A stretch of DNA of 64,000 bases, taken from Sipunculus nudus. Taxonomy: Eukaryota > Annelida > Sipuncula > Golfingiida > Sipunculidae. Below, in pieces: positions 47,289-59,200 of this stretch. The notes beneath the pieces were generated by a model that ran no database searches, was not told the origin of the DNA, and worked only from the letters and a program-made list of their open reading frames with translations. The position numbers and the translations under genes were made by a program. Within the stretch, counting starts at the first letter, position 1. Each line of letters starts with the position of its first letter. The DNA lies in contig CM049316.1 in the NCBI GenBank assembly GCA_026874595.1, forward strand, positions 64,711,176 to 64,775,175, in the 5' to 3' direction.

Positions 47289-48581
47289 CTACCTGTAACG
47301 CTGGAAAGAGGAAACCCAGTGTGGTGATGGAGCAGCAGTCCACGTCGGTGGCGGGACCGACGGAGAGGAAGAAGAAGGCCTGGAAAATTGTAGGACCTCA
47401 CCCGACGCGATCACAGGGCCCATGGAGTTGAGGCCCGAAGCCTGGAGCTGAACATATTTCAGATAGAAGCGTGTGAACGGAGATGGGGATATCCAGTATC
47501 CCATCTTGACCAACTGATTAGGTGAGATCCCGGAGAAATGGGCCAAGGAAGTCGAATTAGCTCGAATGTCATGGGCCTTGAAGTAAAGTTGGTCTAATGT
47601 GGAATGAGAAGCCGATTCATATGCGGCGACGATAGTAGCGTTGAGTCACGCACTAATGGTGAAAGGGCTAATCACCTAATTGGAAGATGTGACTTTTGTA
47701 GAAATAAACAACTTCTGGCCCCCCCCCCCCCCCCCCCCCCCCCGTAAAGAAGGAGGAGCGTGTAGATAATAACGCAACGCATGAACCAGGCAAGGGGTAT
47801 CCCCAGAACGGTACGGACCGGTAGGGAGTGCCGGAACGGGCCAAGCAGATGGAGGGTCATCGAAATTGTGATATTTCCTAGAAAAGTCCGGAGGAAAATG
47901 TAGGGTGGCCGACGAAGCGGCGGCCGCAATTTGCGGGAATTTCGAATCAGCCACGAGGGCATGAAGCTCAGAACGGCGACCTGCCGAGGCAAGAGCTAGG
48001 AGGAAAACCGATGTCCGAGACAAAGGTAGAAGATGGGCAAAACGCAACAGCGCATAAGGGGGTTCCCGGAGGTGACGTAAGACGACGTCCAGGCGCCAGG
48101 AAGGCGCAACATACTGAGGACGAGACGCACGGGCCTGAACCCCCATGAGAAAGTCCGACACCAATGGGTGATGAAGGACACGATCGTGACCCAGCGGACG
48201 GAGCACCGACAGCAGGGCGGCGCGATATCCACGCAGAGAGGGATAGGATAAATGTTTATCCGGCAGTAAGAACACGAAAAAATCCAAAACAGCCGCAAGC
48301 GACGGATCTAAAGGGGAGATTCCGCGGGAAGACGTCCACTCCGTGAAGAGACGCCACCGGGAGTCATAGATGCGGTCCGAAGAACGGCAACGGGGAGCCG
48401 AGGCAAGGAGAGCAGCCCGACTTGAAATGCCCTGATCCTTGAGGTGTCCGATGAGAGCACGCATGCGCAAAGAGGGCACGACCGAAACGGGCGACGCGTT
48501 CGAGAGAACGACGGGAGGGCGATGTGGAGCGGTAGTATAAGCGGGGGGCGAGAGAGAAGCGAGCGCCACAGAGGAAACCAT
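47289..48581 (-). pseudogene. DIRS tyrosine recombinase, two in-frame stops
   Basis: One continuous frame from 48581 to 47289 is broken only by TAG at 47676-47678 and TGA at 47646-47648 (where a Trp codon would fit). The N-terminal core-binding part has SSDRIYDSRW and SLRGYRAALLSVL. Catalytic features: Arg in SAGRRSELHAL (codon about 47973-47975), HxxR in KAHDIRAN (His 47571-47573, Arg 47562-47564) and nucleophile Tyr in FTRFYLKYV (about 47463-47465). A C25 tract (47719-47743) encodes an in-frame Gly run. All catalytic residues I can place are retained, so inactivation is by nonsense changes. The start codon is uncertain. Confidence 0.85.
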
Positions 48582-48617
48582 GGAGCCGCAGGTTGAAACG
48601 GAAGGATGAGAAGCAGG

Positions 48618-50062
48618 TTAGTCTGGTCCGCGCGGGACAAGCGGAGAAGGACACGGCGGAGGAGAGGAGGCGCCGGAAACGCAAGAGAAACCGGAGAGAC
48701 CACCCGGACGGGGGCGTGTCGGGGAGACGGTCGCGAGGGGACGGAGACGCGTCTCGGAAGGCACGAGAACGGGGGGGGGGGGGGGACGGAAATCAAACAG
48801 ATCGAATTCCGGCCACCCCAGGCGAGCGAAAAAACACTCCGAATAACCGGGAGCGGAAGGAGCGGCGGGGAAGGAAGAGATGCCGGATGCAGAAGGGGCG
48901 TCCGCTAGGATGTTCGACACACCCGGAAGATGGGATGCACGAACTGATGCCCGGAGAGAGAGGCATAGAACGAACAAAAGGTAAGTCGCCTGCATGAGCG
49001 AGGGAGACCGAGTACCGCCCTGCTTGTTGATATATGCCACAACCGTGGGAATGTCGGGCAGGACGAGAATATGACGTCCGAGCAAGCGGGGAGACCAGTG
49101 GGAGACCGCGCGACGGACGGCACGCAGGTCGAGGAAATGGATATGGAGCAGACGTTCTGACGGGGACCATATCCCGGAAGCGCGAAGATCGGCGAGATGG
49201 GCCACCCAACCGAGGAGAGACGCATCGGTATAGACGGTGCAATCGACATCCCTGGAAAAGGAATGCCGTGCAGAAGACAGGAAAGGTCCATCCAGGGACG
49301 AAGGGACCGCCAGGTGCGCCGAAACGGGAGGAACGTAGGACGAACCGAGGTTAACCGGAGAAGGCCGTGACGGCGCAAGAGAGACTGAATCGGACGCAGG
49401 TACAGGCGGCCGAACGGGATGAAAGACGCGGCCCGGTTGAGAGCACCGTGGAGAGAAGCTGCACGTGAGAAAGGAACGAATCAGGGGGCGGAGCGTGAGA
49501 GTAAAATCGCGCGGGAGCGACGCTGTGCGGGACGCCAAAGCGAGCGTGACACCCAGAATAGGAGGGACTGGGTGGGAGTGAGAAGAGATATCGCCGCAAT
49601 GACCAGGAAGCCAAGGTCCGAAGTAAGTTGAGAACCCGGGAGCGATGCGATGCGATGCAGCCGCATGGACAAGCCATTGTCCAGATAAGGGAGCACAGAA
49701 ATGCCCGGTGAACGGAGATAACTTGGGACCGCGTGAACAAGGATGGTAAATTCCAGGGGGCCACGTGGATCCCAAACGGATGGACCCGGAATGGAAACGT
49801 GAAATTAGGCATCCGTAAGGTCTATTTTTTGAACGCCTAATCCATCCGCCGAACAATGCGGAGTACAGCATGGATAATGAACATCCGAAACGTGGGCGGA
49901 CGGATGAACGAATTGAGGCGCGTCAGGTCCATGATCGGGCGCCAACGGCCGTGCGGTTCGGGAACAAGAAAAGGCGAGAGGGAAACCCCACGGTGGATGG
50001 GGAAACCTCGTTAATGCCCGAATGTCTAACCTAGATTGAAGGACCTCCGCCAAGCGAGGCAT
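48618..50062 (-). pseudogene. DIRS reverse transcriptase/RNase H, frameshifted
   Basis: RT pieces occur in different frames. A fingers-type block VPEPHGRWRPIMDLT lies at about 49921-49965. The palm motif IDLTDA is at 49808-49825. The catalytic YxDD box is replaced by YLDN at 49676-49687. RNase H (about 48900-49241) is in a third frame: YTDAS, then LDL where Glu is usual, LPDI where DN is usual, INKQGG and HLPGVSNILAD. At least two frameshifts and a lost catalytic Asp make it inactive. A G15 tract (48771-48785) interrupts the sequence after RNase H. No restored reading is offered. Confidence 0.8.
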
Positions 50063-52147
50063 TTTGCTGGATCGGACGGAGGCAGAGTGTGCTAAACGTA
50101 AGAAAGAACCCGAACTGTAGGGTGCTGAGAATTAACCGCTGGCAGGTGAAACCCGCTCACGCGGGAAAACGGTCGCCGAGCCGAGCGCCGACCGGAGCTA
50201 GAGAGTCATTTCTCGGTCGAACCTGGTTGGGAGGAGCGACCACAAAAGGCGGAGAACGGCTGGAACGTCCTGAAGGACGTGAAGATGTAGCAGATGCGCG
50301 ACGCGGCTGAGCGGAAGCCGCAACCGGAGGCCGAAGGCGGGGAACGCGGAAGGAAGGCCGAGGCGCAAGCGAGGTCCAGCGGAGGCGGGCCTGACGATCC
50401 GAGCGCGCCAAGTCGCGGTCAAAGAGAGGACTTATTGGCGACCTAACAGCAGGGAATCGGTAAAGGGGGAGAATAAAGCTTGGGTAACTCCGCCGGAGAA
50501 GCCGCGGCCGTAAGTGCATAAATGACAATATGCAAGCCGGGCGGCGTAACAAGATGCAATTTACAACCGGGCGCCAACGACCTGAATTGAACACAGCGCC
50601 AGTATGGGCAGAAGCCTGCCATATGTCGTGGAGAGTGAGCGGGTCCGGAAACGGCGAGCAAGCAAGTGACAGCCTGCAAGTCGGAAACCATACCGGCCGC
50701 TGGCCGGCCGAGCCCCTCCAGATCCAACAGGTGACGATCGGAAAACTGGACAGAGGATGGAAATAAAGACTGACCGTCCACAAACGGCTGTGCCAGGCCG
50801 GACACGAGGTGCAGCGGAGCAGACTGAACATCCGGGAGCTCAGGAGAAGGGAGCAAGCGAACGAACAGGTAGCCCGGGAGCCCGGTACCCAAGGGAACTC
50901 CCGAGGGTACCGGGGTACCAAGGTGAATCCGAACCCAGCGGAAGTGGGGCCCCAGTAGAGCGAGACCCCGAGACCATCGCGGGGCGCCCACGGAAGAGAT
51001 CCCCCGCGCGGTCAGTAATACCAGACACACGGCGGGCGCGGTGGAGGGCAAATGAAGGGGCCAGGATTCAAAGAAGAACCGGCCGCCGACGCCTAGGAAG
51101 CCCGAGGTTGTACCTACGGAACTTCGGACCACTAGGGTTAGCCTCCTGAATGGAGGTAGCCTCCAGGTCCATAAGCACAGATTCGCGCGGACGCCAAGCC
51201 TGGCGGCGCAGCGCGATCGCCGACCACTGGGCTGGTGCCAGGGCGGGATCGGCTGACTGAGCAGATTTGCGGGGACGCCAAGCCGGGCGGCGTAGCGCGA
51301 TCGCCGACCACTGGTCTTATGCCAGGGCGGGATCGGCTGACTGAGCAGTCGGGGACCCTGGAGAACCCCGTGTAGGGGGAGCCAGAGAGACCCAATGAGC
51401 CGGAGCCACGGGAGGCTGGAAACAGGAAGCCGGGGAACGAGCAGCAGCAGGAACCATCCGGGAAGGCACAGGAACCGGAGCCGCAGGCTGCACAGCAGAT
51501 GGTAACTGAAAAAAGAGCCGGCCGGCCGGTAAGTAACGACGGCAGACGGAGGAACTGGAGGCGAGGCCGGCAGCCCCAAATGGAGGCAGGAGGGACCGAC
51601 ACACTTACCTGCACACCAGGAAGGTCCGGGCGATCCAGCAGGACGGCTCCAGCCGGCCCCGGGGATAATGAAGGAACCCTTCTAGACGAATCGTCGAGAT
51701 CCGACATAAGTGAGTAACAAACCCTGGACAATAAAGGTAATATAGAATAGGCAGATAAGCTGGCAGAACAGGAGGCCGCGGGATCGGGGAAAGAAGTCCG
51801 TTTCCGGGAATGAGAATTCAACGATTTAACTGGCTAAACCACTGGAGAGGTGACAGGACCGGCGGGAACGGACGGTGAACGCAGCACGGCCGTGGTGCGG
51901 TCAACCAGGGTAGGCCCCCCCCCCCCACCCCCGCGGAGACAACCACAGGGCCAGACAATGGAATACAGGAGGGGAACCCCCAAGTACCAGGGAATGAGCC
52001 CAATCCTAGAAAGGGCCCACTGGTCAGACGTCCAAGTCTGGCAGTGAAAACAAGATAAGCCGGAACACGGCAGGAGTCATTGTTGGAGCGGCAACGAAAA
52101 CAAGGGGGGTGGGAGTCCCAACCGGGATTAAGAACCACAAGAGCCAC
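50063..52147 (-). pseudogene. DIRS gag-like region
   Basis: Called by position upstream of RT; no domain is certain. Long overlapping minus frames (254, 378, 227 and 109 residues) suggest one ORF broken by indels. A possible start region encodes MSDLDDSSRR near 51700. A CFRCRSNNDSC string near the 5' end could be a degraded zinc knuckle, but this is weak. An 84-bp tandem duplication lies at about 51188-51355, repeating GRRSR and AARLGV-type words. Confidence 0.5.
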
Positions 52148-52285
52148 AATAAGTGGGGTACTCCAGGGCGGGCAAGGGAAAAAGAAGACAACTTACAGTT
52201 CAGTTGGCAAACTCATTAGTACAAACCCAACAGTGGACGAATCTCGCAGAGCGGGATCACACGTCCATCATGGCGAACGCCAGAA

Positions 52286-52464
52286 GAAAATGTGATTATG
52301 GGTAACGAAAGTGTGACCTAGATACACGTGAACGAGGCGGGATGGGCGATAATAGGCCCAATAAGGGAAAATTTTCGGTTGGCTTACTCTGGCGTATAAA
52401 CTTTAACAGAGAAAATTCTCATTAATACAGAAACAGCTCACAATTATGTTTACGTAATAAAACC
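52286..52464. repeat. DIRS inverted terminal repeat, right (5') copy
   Basis: Complement of the left copy from TGTGATTATGGGTAACG outward to TAATAAAACC at 52464. Its outer 45 bp is the part copied in the ICR. Confidence 0.85.
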
Positions 52465-52634
52465 ACAAATTTATTAATAAATGATCACTGCATTCATATA
52501 ATTTTCTTCTTATTATTAAGATATTACAAAAAGTAAGAATATATTTTTTTTCATGAAGGCATATTTCTTTTTATTAAACAATGACTAAGAGGTATTTCTA
52601 CAACAATTAGCTGATCATTGCAACATCTGCGGTC

Positions 52635-53037
52635 ACCCAAAACACTGGTGTTTTGAGTATCTGTGACGAAACACCTCAAACACCCACTTAACCTCAAATT
52701 TGAAGTCACAAAGTATTGTAACAACAATTGATAAAAATATCATCTGTCAGATATATTTTTTTGGAATTTGTATCATAATAATATAAAATAAAGTTAAACG
52801 AGTGTTTTATGTTGCAGTCTAATCACTGGCTGACACGGCAGCCGTTTATACAGGCTATGATATTTAAGTGGTCACCAAGTTGAGCACTTGTCACAAAGTA
52901 CTGGCACAATACTGCATTGACATTTTCAACAGAATATAATTTATCAACTGATGCTAGTTTTTTGCTTCAACTTGGAATTTAAATTAGTGTTTCATGGTGT
53001 TTCATCACAGATACCCAAAACACCATTGTTTTGGGTG
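52635..53037. mobile_element. ~400-bp MITE-like element
   Basis: Left end ACCCAAAACACTGGTGTTTT, continuing AGTATCTGTGACGAAACACC, is the near complement of the right end, GGTGTTTCATCACAGATACC then CAAAACACCATTGTTTTGGG. TIRs are about 40 bp, each including a small palindrome. There is no coding capacity and the superfamily is unassigned. Confidence 0.65.
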
Positions 53038-53177
53038 TCTTTTCTGAGAACCTTATTTTCATTACCCAATGAAAGGGCAGTTTCTTGAATACCACATGAC
53101 AAGAGCACTACTTTACTTAATCAGCAAGAAATAGGTCACCATGACCTAATTATCAGCAGCCCCTGCATAATCCTTAC

Positions 53178-53250
53178 CTGAGAACCTATTTCTTGTCATG
53201 GTACTTCTGAATGAAGACATAGTTTCATGGAAGTGCTGTCGTTCACGGCC
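53178..53250 (-). CDS. ANKS6: ANKS6-like exon j, post-SAM tail
   Basis: After TTTTCAG the exon opens [18 protein letters not shown], the segment that follows the SAM in ANKS6. A GTAAGG donor at 53177 (phase 1) predicts one more small exon. If it is not used, reading continues 12 codons to TAG at 53146-53148. Which ending is real cannot be decided from sequence. Confidence 0.8.
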
Positions 53251-56200
53251 CTGAAAACACACCAAACATGTCTCAATATGACTGAAATAAGAAATGTTTA
53301 ATTCTAATAGAGCAAAGGAAGAACTTGTATGCTGTATTTGAGGAATAAAGCATCAATGGTTATGACATTGGCCTGTCTGGCTACATTAATGTTTTCAATG
53401 TAGAACACAGGTAGTCGCTTATACCTTGAAGGCACAAAGTCACAGTAAAAAAGTTCAGGCCTTGTAAGAAATTTGCCCCTTCCAAACTTGTTGCAAAGTT
53501 CAGGTCTGTAGATTCAATAGTTCTGAAATGTGCCCTGTTAATAAACATACAGACAGACAGACCAACAGTTATGATTATATAGGTGAGATTATGAAGTCAG
53601 CTGTAATAATACAGAAGGATCACAGTTTTGCAGCCTGAGGACTGCCGGACTAATAAAATGTTATAACATCAATTATGAGAAACATATGACCTATAAGGTG
53701 ACTAGGGAAAGCTGTGATTTAAGCATGTATGGCTGAGTTTATTAAAATAGATGGCTTAAAAGAATGATCAGAATGAGGATCAGAGTGGATCATTCATTAA
53801 TAACTTCTGAATTTTACACCGAACTAGTCTAAGCTGGACTCCGAGAAAATGTATTTGTTACCCACCTTGCCAGAATTGAGTTCTGTGATGGCTGCCAGGA
53901 TTTGTCTACGAGGTTCTGGGTGTCCGATACCAAGCTCCTCTAAATCGTTGTCACTCAAGGTTAAAAATGCCTCCATATCAACCTAGTATACAAAACATGA
54001 GTATTAACCATGACACTCAAAATTAAAGCATGAATAGATTATTCTCATGAATAATTCTTATCAACAATTACATCATGAAATGATCATACCATACAGGAAC
54101 AAGTATTATTAAAAAATTCTATATATGGGTCTCAAGTGTATGTTTGTAATTATTATCTGTAATGAACAATTATGGAAATATGTCAAAACCACAAGTGCTG
54201 TTAATACAAGTAATTGCTAGGCATCTTAAATTCTGCAAGTCACATTTTTGTCAAAAACATTTATCTGTAAAAAAGTGCACTGCAAACCTGCATTATATAT
54301 CTGTCTTATGTCTTGTGACCTCTGACCTCATTTAATATGTATAAATTTTGCCTAGAATTACATTCATGTGAGAAATTGTATTGGTTAATATTTCTGTTAG
54401 TTTCATCAAAATCCATTGTATTCCTGAAAAGTTATCGCAGCAACACAACAAAGTAGCCTTGTGACCTCTGACCTCATTAAATATGCATAGATTTTGCCTT
54501 TAATAGAACTAGAGTGATATAATCTATTGGTCAGTGATTTTTGTGAAAATCCATCAAATCCCCTCGTAAGTTATCGCGGCAATACTAAAAGTTAATGGAT
54601 GAACGTAGCATAAGTATACCATAATATGTCCCGTCATAGATGGGCGTATAAAATTGGGTAGGTTACTTTTAGTATGGTTATATACAAAGTAACGCTTCAG
54701 GTGCACATTTTTAAAGCTGTATCATCACAAGACAAAATGAATCTCTTTCACTGTTATCATATGGGTTTTACATAAAATGGAGCAATTAAAAGCTTTTTTA
54801 GTTCTCAGACTTTTACAATACAGAATTTAACAAATATCTTACACTGTACTTCTGTGCTAATGTAGAAAATGTAAGATTTATGAGATAAATTATGAAAATA
54901 TAGGAAAATGCAGAACACTGTTAACAATACAGATATTATATGATTTACAGACAAGCAGACTGAACACTGATAAAGGCATTTCGATATTATTATTATATAA
55001 CATAGTACTAAAAGAACAGCACTTGCAGCTGAAAAATAAATGCAAATGCAGAGTTAAAGCTCTGTATTGAAATGCCAACGGAAAAATTTTGAATGTAATT
55101 ACAGAGTTACTGGTAGCGCTGCATTAAATGTATTGTAAATGCAACATTTTCAAAGGCATTTATTTTCATCTGAACCCAACCCTGGTGTTTCGTGTAGGTA
55201 CTAAACTTCAGCATGAAAAGCTTACCTCTTGCTCCTCGAAGATTGGCTGGTACCTCTCCAGAGAAAGTTTCTTCAGCAGTCCTCCCAGTTCATCTGTCAT
55301 TCAAAATATATTTGCTATGAAGATGATATCTTACATGTAATTGGTTATATTATACATGATACATTACTGTAATATCTTACATGTTATTGGATAAAGATAT
55401 ATGATGTGATGGGTCATAATGGAGATATGTGACATAGACATCATGTTGTATGTGACATGTGCTTGGTTAGTTTATAGACAGGTGACACATTTGGTTATGA
55501 CAAAAGTATTGGCTCTATGATTGATCATGGTGATGATATCTGAAACATGAATAGTTATGATACAGATATCTGACATATGAATGGTTATGATAAATATATC
55601 TCACAAATTATACTTCTGATGAAGATATCTGACATATGAATGGTTGAGATAAATATATCTGACATATGAATAGTTATGATACAGATATCTGACATATGAA
55701 TGGTTACTATATAGATATCAGACATATGAATGGTTATGATAAAAATATCTCACAAATTAATTCAGATCAAGATATAGGACATATGAATGGTTAAATGATA
55801 CAGATATCTGACATATGAATGGTTATGATAAATATAGCTAACAAATTTCTTCAGATGAAGATATCTTACATATGAATGGTTAAACGATACAGATATCTGA
55901 CATTTGAATGGTTATGATAAATATAGCTAACAAATTACTTCAGATGAAGATAACTTACATTTGTATGGTTATGATAAAATATCTGACATATGAATGACTA
56001 TGATAAACATAGCTAATAAATAACTTCAGATGAAGATATCTGACATATGAATAGTTATGATAAATGTCTGACACGTGACTGGTTATGATAAATATATCTA
56101 AAAAATACTTCAGATGAGCATGTCTGATCTATGATTTATTATGATAAAGATATCTAACAAATGACTTTAGATGATGTTACATCTTATCTATGATTGGTTA

Positions 56201-59200
56201 TGATGAAGATATCTGATGCACCTCTCCAAACATAATGTACCAGAGAAGCAGTTCTATCTAAAATTTGCATACATGTTGATAGGGCGTGATGAACAGTGTT
56301 GTAGTTAGAGATTAAAACCTCCACATTAACCGTCATCATTATTAGTGTGGTAGTTAAAGACTACATAAAGATAAGACCTCCACACTTACCGTCATCATTA
56401 TTAGCACTTTTTGTCATGGAAGATGAGGAGTGGCTACTTGAACTAAGAGTGGAGACACCTGGTGGCTGTAAATATAACATATCATAATGTGAAAAGGATT
56501 TTTCATTGACAGCATTGGAAAAGTGATAACTGGGAATTGTGAGAGGCCTAAAAAATTGATTCAGCTGTCGATTCTTCACCTTCAATTCTATTCATTTTTC
56601 ATATAAATATGAAATAAAATCTTTTCATTTTATAAATACTTGGTGATTTCTGTCAGCAGATCTATTCCAACTGCTTCTCTGTATCTGTAAAATATATTAT
56701 GCCTGAGGGATATTTGTAGATAATTAAGAGTTCATGCATCAGTATATGTAACAAAAGTAGACACAAGTTATACACTAAGATACAAAGAGAAAACATCTAT
56801 AAATATATCATATGGTAACTGAATCAAATGGAGCATCGAAAACATGCATTATACGCCCCTCATTTGTCTTGTGACCTCTGACCTCATTTAATATCTGTGA
56901 ATTTCAACGAGAAATAAATTAAGGTGAGAAGCTGTATTGGTTAATATTTATAATGAGTTTCATGAATATCCACTGATCAAATTTTGACCTCTGACCTCAG
57001 TTAATATGCATGGACTTTGCCTGGAACTAAACTTAGGTGAGATATTATTTTAGTTACTATTTCTGTTGAGTTTCATCAAAATCCATCATATTCCTGATAA
57101 GTTTCTCAAAGCAACAACACAAAGTAGCCTTGTAACCTGTGACCTAATAAAATATGCATGTATTTTGGCTATAATCAATCTTGGGTGATATAATCTAGTG
57201 GTAAGCTATTACCGTGAGTTTTCGTGAAAATCCATCTAAGCCCTGGTAAGTTATCATGGAAACACTTTAAGTTAATAGACTGACAGACAGTGGGCATACC
57301 ATGATACGTCCTATCATAGACAGAGGTATAAAAAGCAAGCTATGGCTTCCATTTCTCCCCCACCCCATTTTCCTTTTTTGTTGCATTTTTTTTATGTGGG
57401 CTTAAAGAGAGATACAGATGAACAAAAGAAATATACATTAAAGGTGTCTAATATGAGGGATATTTTCTTTAAAGTAAATATGACCAAAGAATATGATTTT
57501 CGTAAGAGCACTTTACCTTAGGAGTAGGGGAGGGAGAGGGTGTTAGTGTAGAGGCAGTACTATCCCGAGATGACCCGCTCCTGGCAGTTTTACGTCGTGG
57601 AAGGGAAGAGGTTTCACTGGTTGAACTGTTAGGTGAGATGTGACTTGTTCGTTGTCGTGGTAATGTAACATTCCTGATACAATAAAGAAGAATAAGTTTC
57701 CAGCTAATCTGATAAACCTGCCATGACAATGTATGTCAAAGTATCTCATTAAGGTAAACTGGTAAATATGTCATAATAAAATAAAAATTACACTCTCAAT
57801 TCATCTAAAACTTTTATACATACACATATAGTTCAATTTGCAAAAATTAATACAAATATCACTGGTATGCTTCCCCTAAGGCATTGTAACATTTATAATA
57901 TAGCTATACCTGAAATAAATACAATCAAATAAAATAATATTTAAACCACATAAAATCAAATTAATTAAAAGTTAAAACACTTAATTGTTTCTTATAACAT
58001 GATGGTCAAGATAACATCTCTAAAACAATGAATTAGAGCCTTTTTTTTACCAGCCTTGAAGTCAAGGTCAATGAGAATAACGTGTTGACCTTAAGTAACA
58101 CTTGGTTCAAGGTCACTGATGATACCATAAACAATGCTGATCTTGAGTTTACAGTATACAGGCAAAAGCCAGAAATTTATGTACACTTTGCTGACACTGT
58201 CCTATATAAAGACAAAGGTCATAGCGACAAACATAAAATATAAAATATAAAATATAAAATATAAAATATAAAATAAACCAGTAAGTAAGCTGACCTTGAG
58301 TATGAGAGACCATGTCCTGCTGTTATGATTCCGTGTCTTGATTGAGTCATGTGACTTGAGCCGGCAGAGTCAATTTGTGCATGGAGAGACCGGTATCGCC
58401 CCACTGTCAAAGTATGAAATAATGAATATATGACCAATAATGTCAAGGAATGAGAGATAAGTACAGAATATTTTGATGTGGAGTGGGTAGGCCTTAAACA
58501 AATGTATACAGCATATTGCTCCTAAGACCAAGCTTGTATTTGTATTATTTACTGACTTGGGTAAACAGAGACACAAACTTAATGACTAATGAACTATATT
58601 GATAAGTGTATGTCCACATGCTGCACTGCACTTGTGTGATCACTTGTTTGATGGAGTTAGCCAATGTTCACTGCTTGACATTAATGCTGCGTTATAAACA
58701 AGTTGTGCAAATCTTGCGCAGGAATGGGAAGCCGGGAAAGATCTGAGTACTCAAATATGAAGCGTTCCATTCTCTCGCACAAGTAAAGATGGCTGACAAA
58801 ATAAGAAGATTCAGCGGCCATGTTTTCTCAAGTAGTGCAAATCGAATCTGAAAAAGTGCCTCAACTTCTCCATTGGGCAAATGGGAATTTCCCAGTTGGA
58901 ACGTGATTGGAATGCTTTTTACTACTGGGAAACTCGAAAATACGGTTTGCACAACTTGATATGAACGCAGCATCAGGCCCTCACAGCTGATGATTAATCA
59001 GTTACCTCACTGACTGAAACAAGATATCCAGGTACTGTCACACAGGTGCAACACACGACATTCTCATCCATAAAGTCTGGGCCTCTGTCTGCCCAGGCCA
59101 ATATATAAAACAAGAGGCCCATCTTGGCCTTATCACACTAACATTCTGGAGAAAACCAGTTTACTTTTAAAATTTTGCCCCGAATGTCGAATCACTCACG

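Larger units (their letters stand above)
46902..52464 (-). mobile_element. DIRS-type tyrosine-recombinase retrotransposon, decayed
   Basis: A 5.56 kb element with inverted terminal repeats, an internal complementary region next to the left end (its 3' end), and minus-strand gag-like, RT/RNase H and tyrosine recombinase regions in DIRS order. DIRS elements integrate through a circular DNA and their recombinase, without a DDE integrase. The interior is much more GC-rich than the surroundings. No target-site duplication is seen, as expected for the class. Frameshifts and stops mean it is not autonomous. It lies about 0.7 kb downstream of the last ANKS6-like exon found. Confidence 0.9.

Noticed and set aside
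48593-51149. Long plus-strand Arg/Gly-rich ORFs across the GC-rich block
   Set aside because: Shadows of the minus-strand DIRS coding regions, with no domain of their own.
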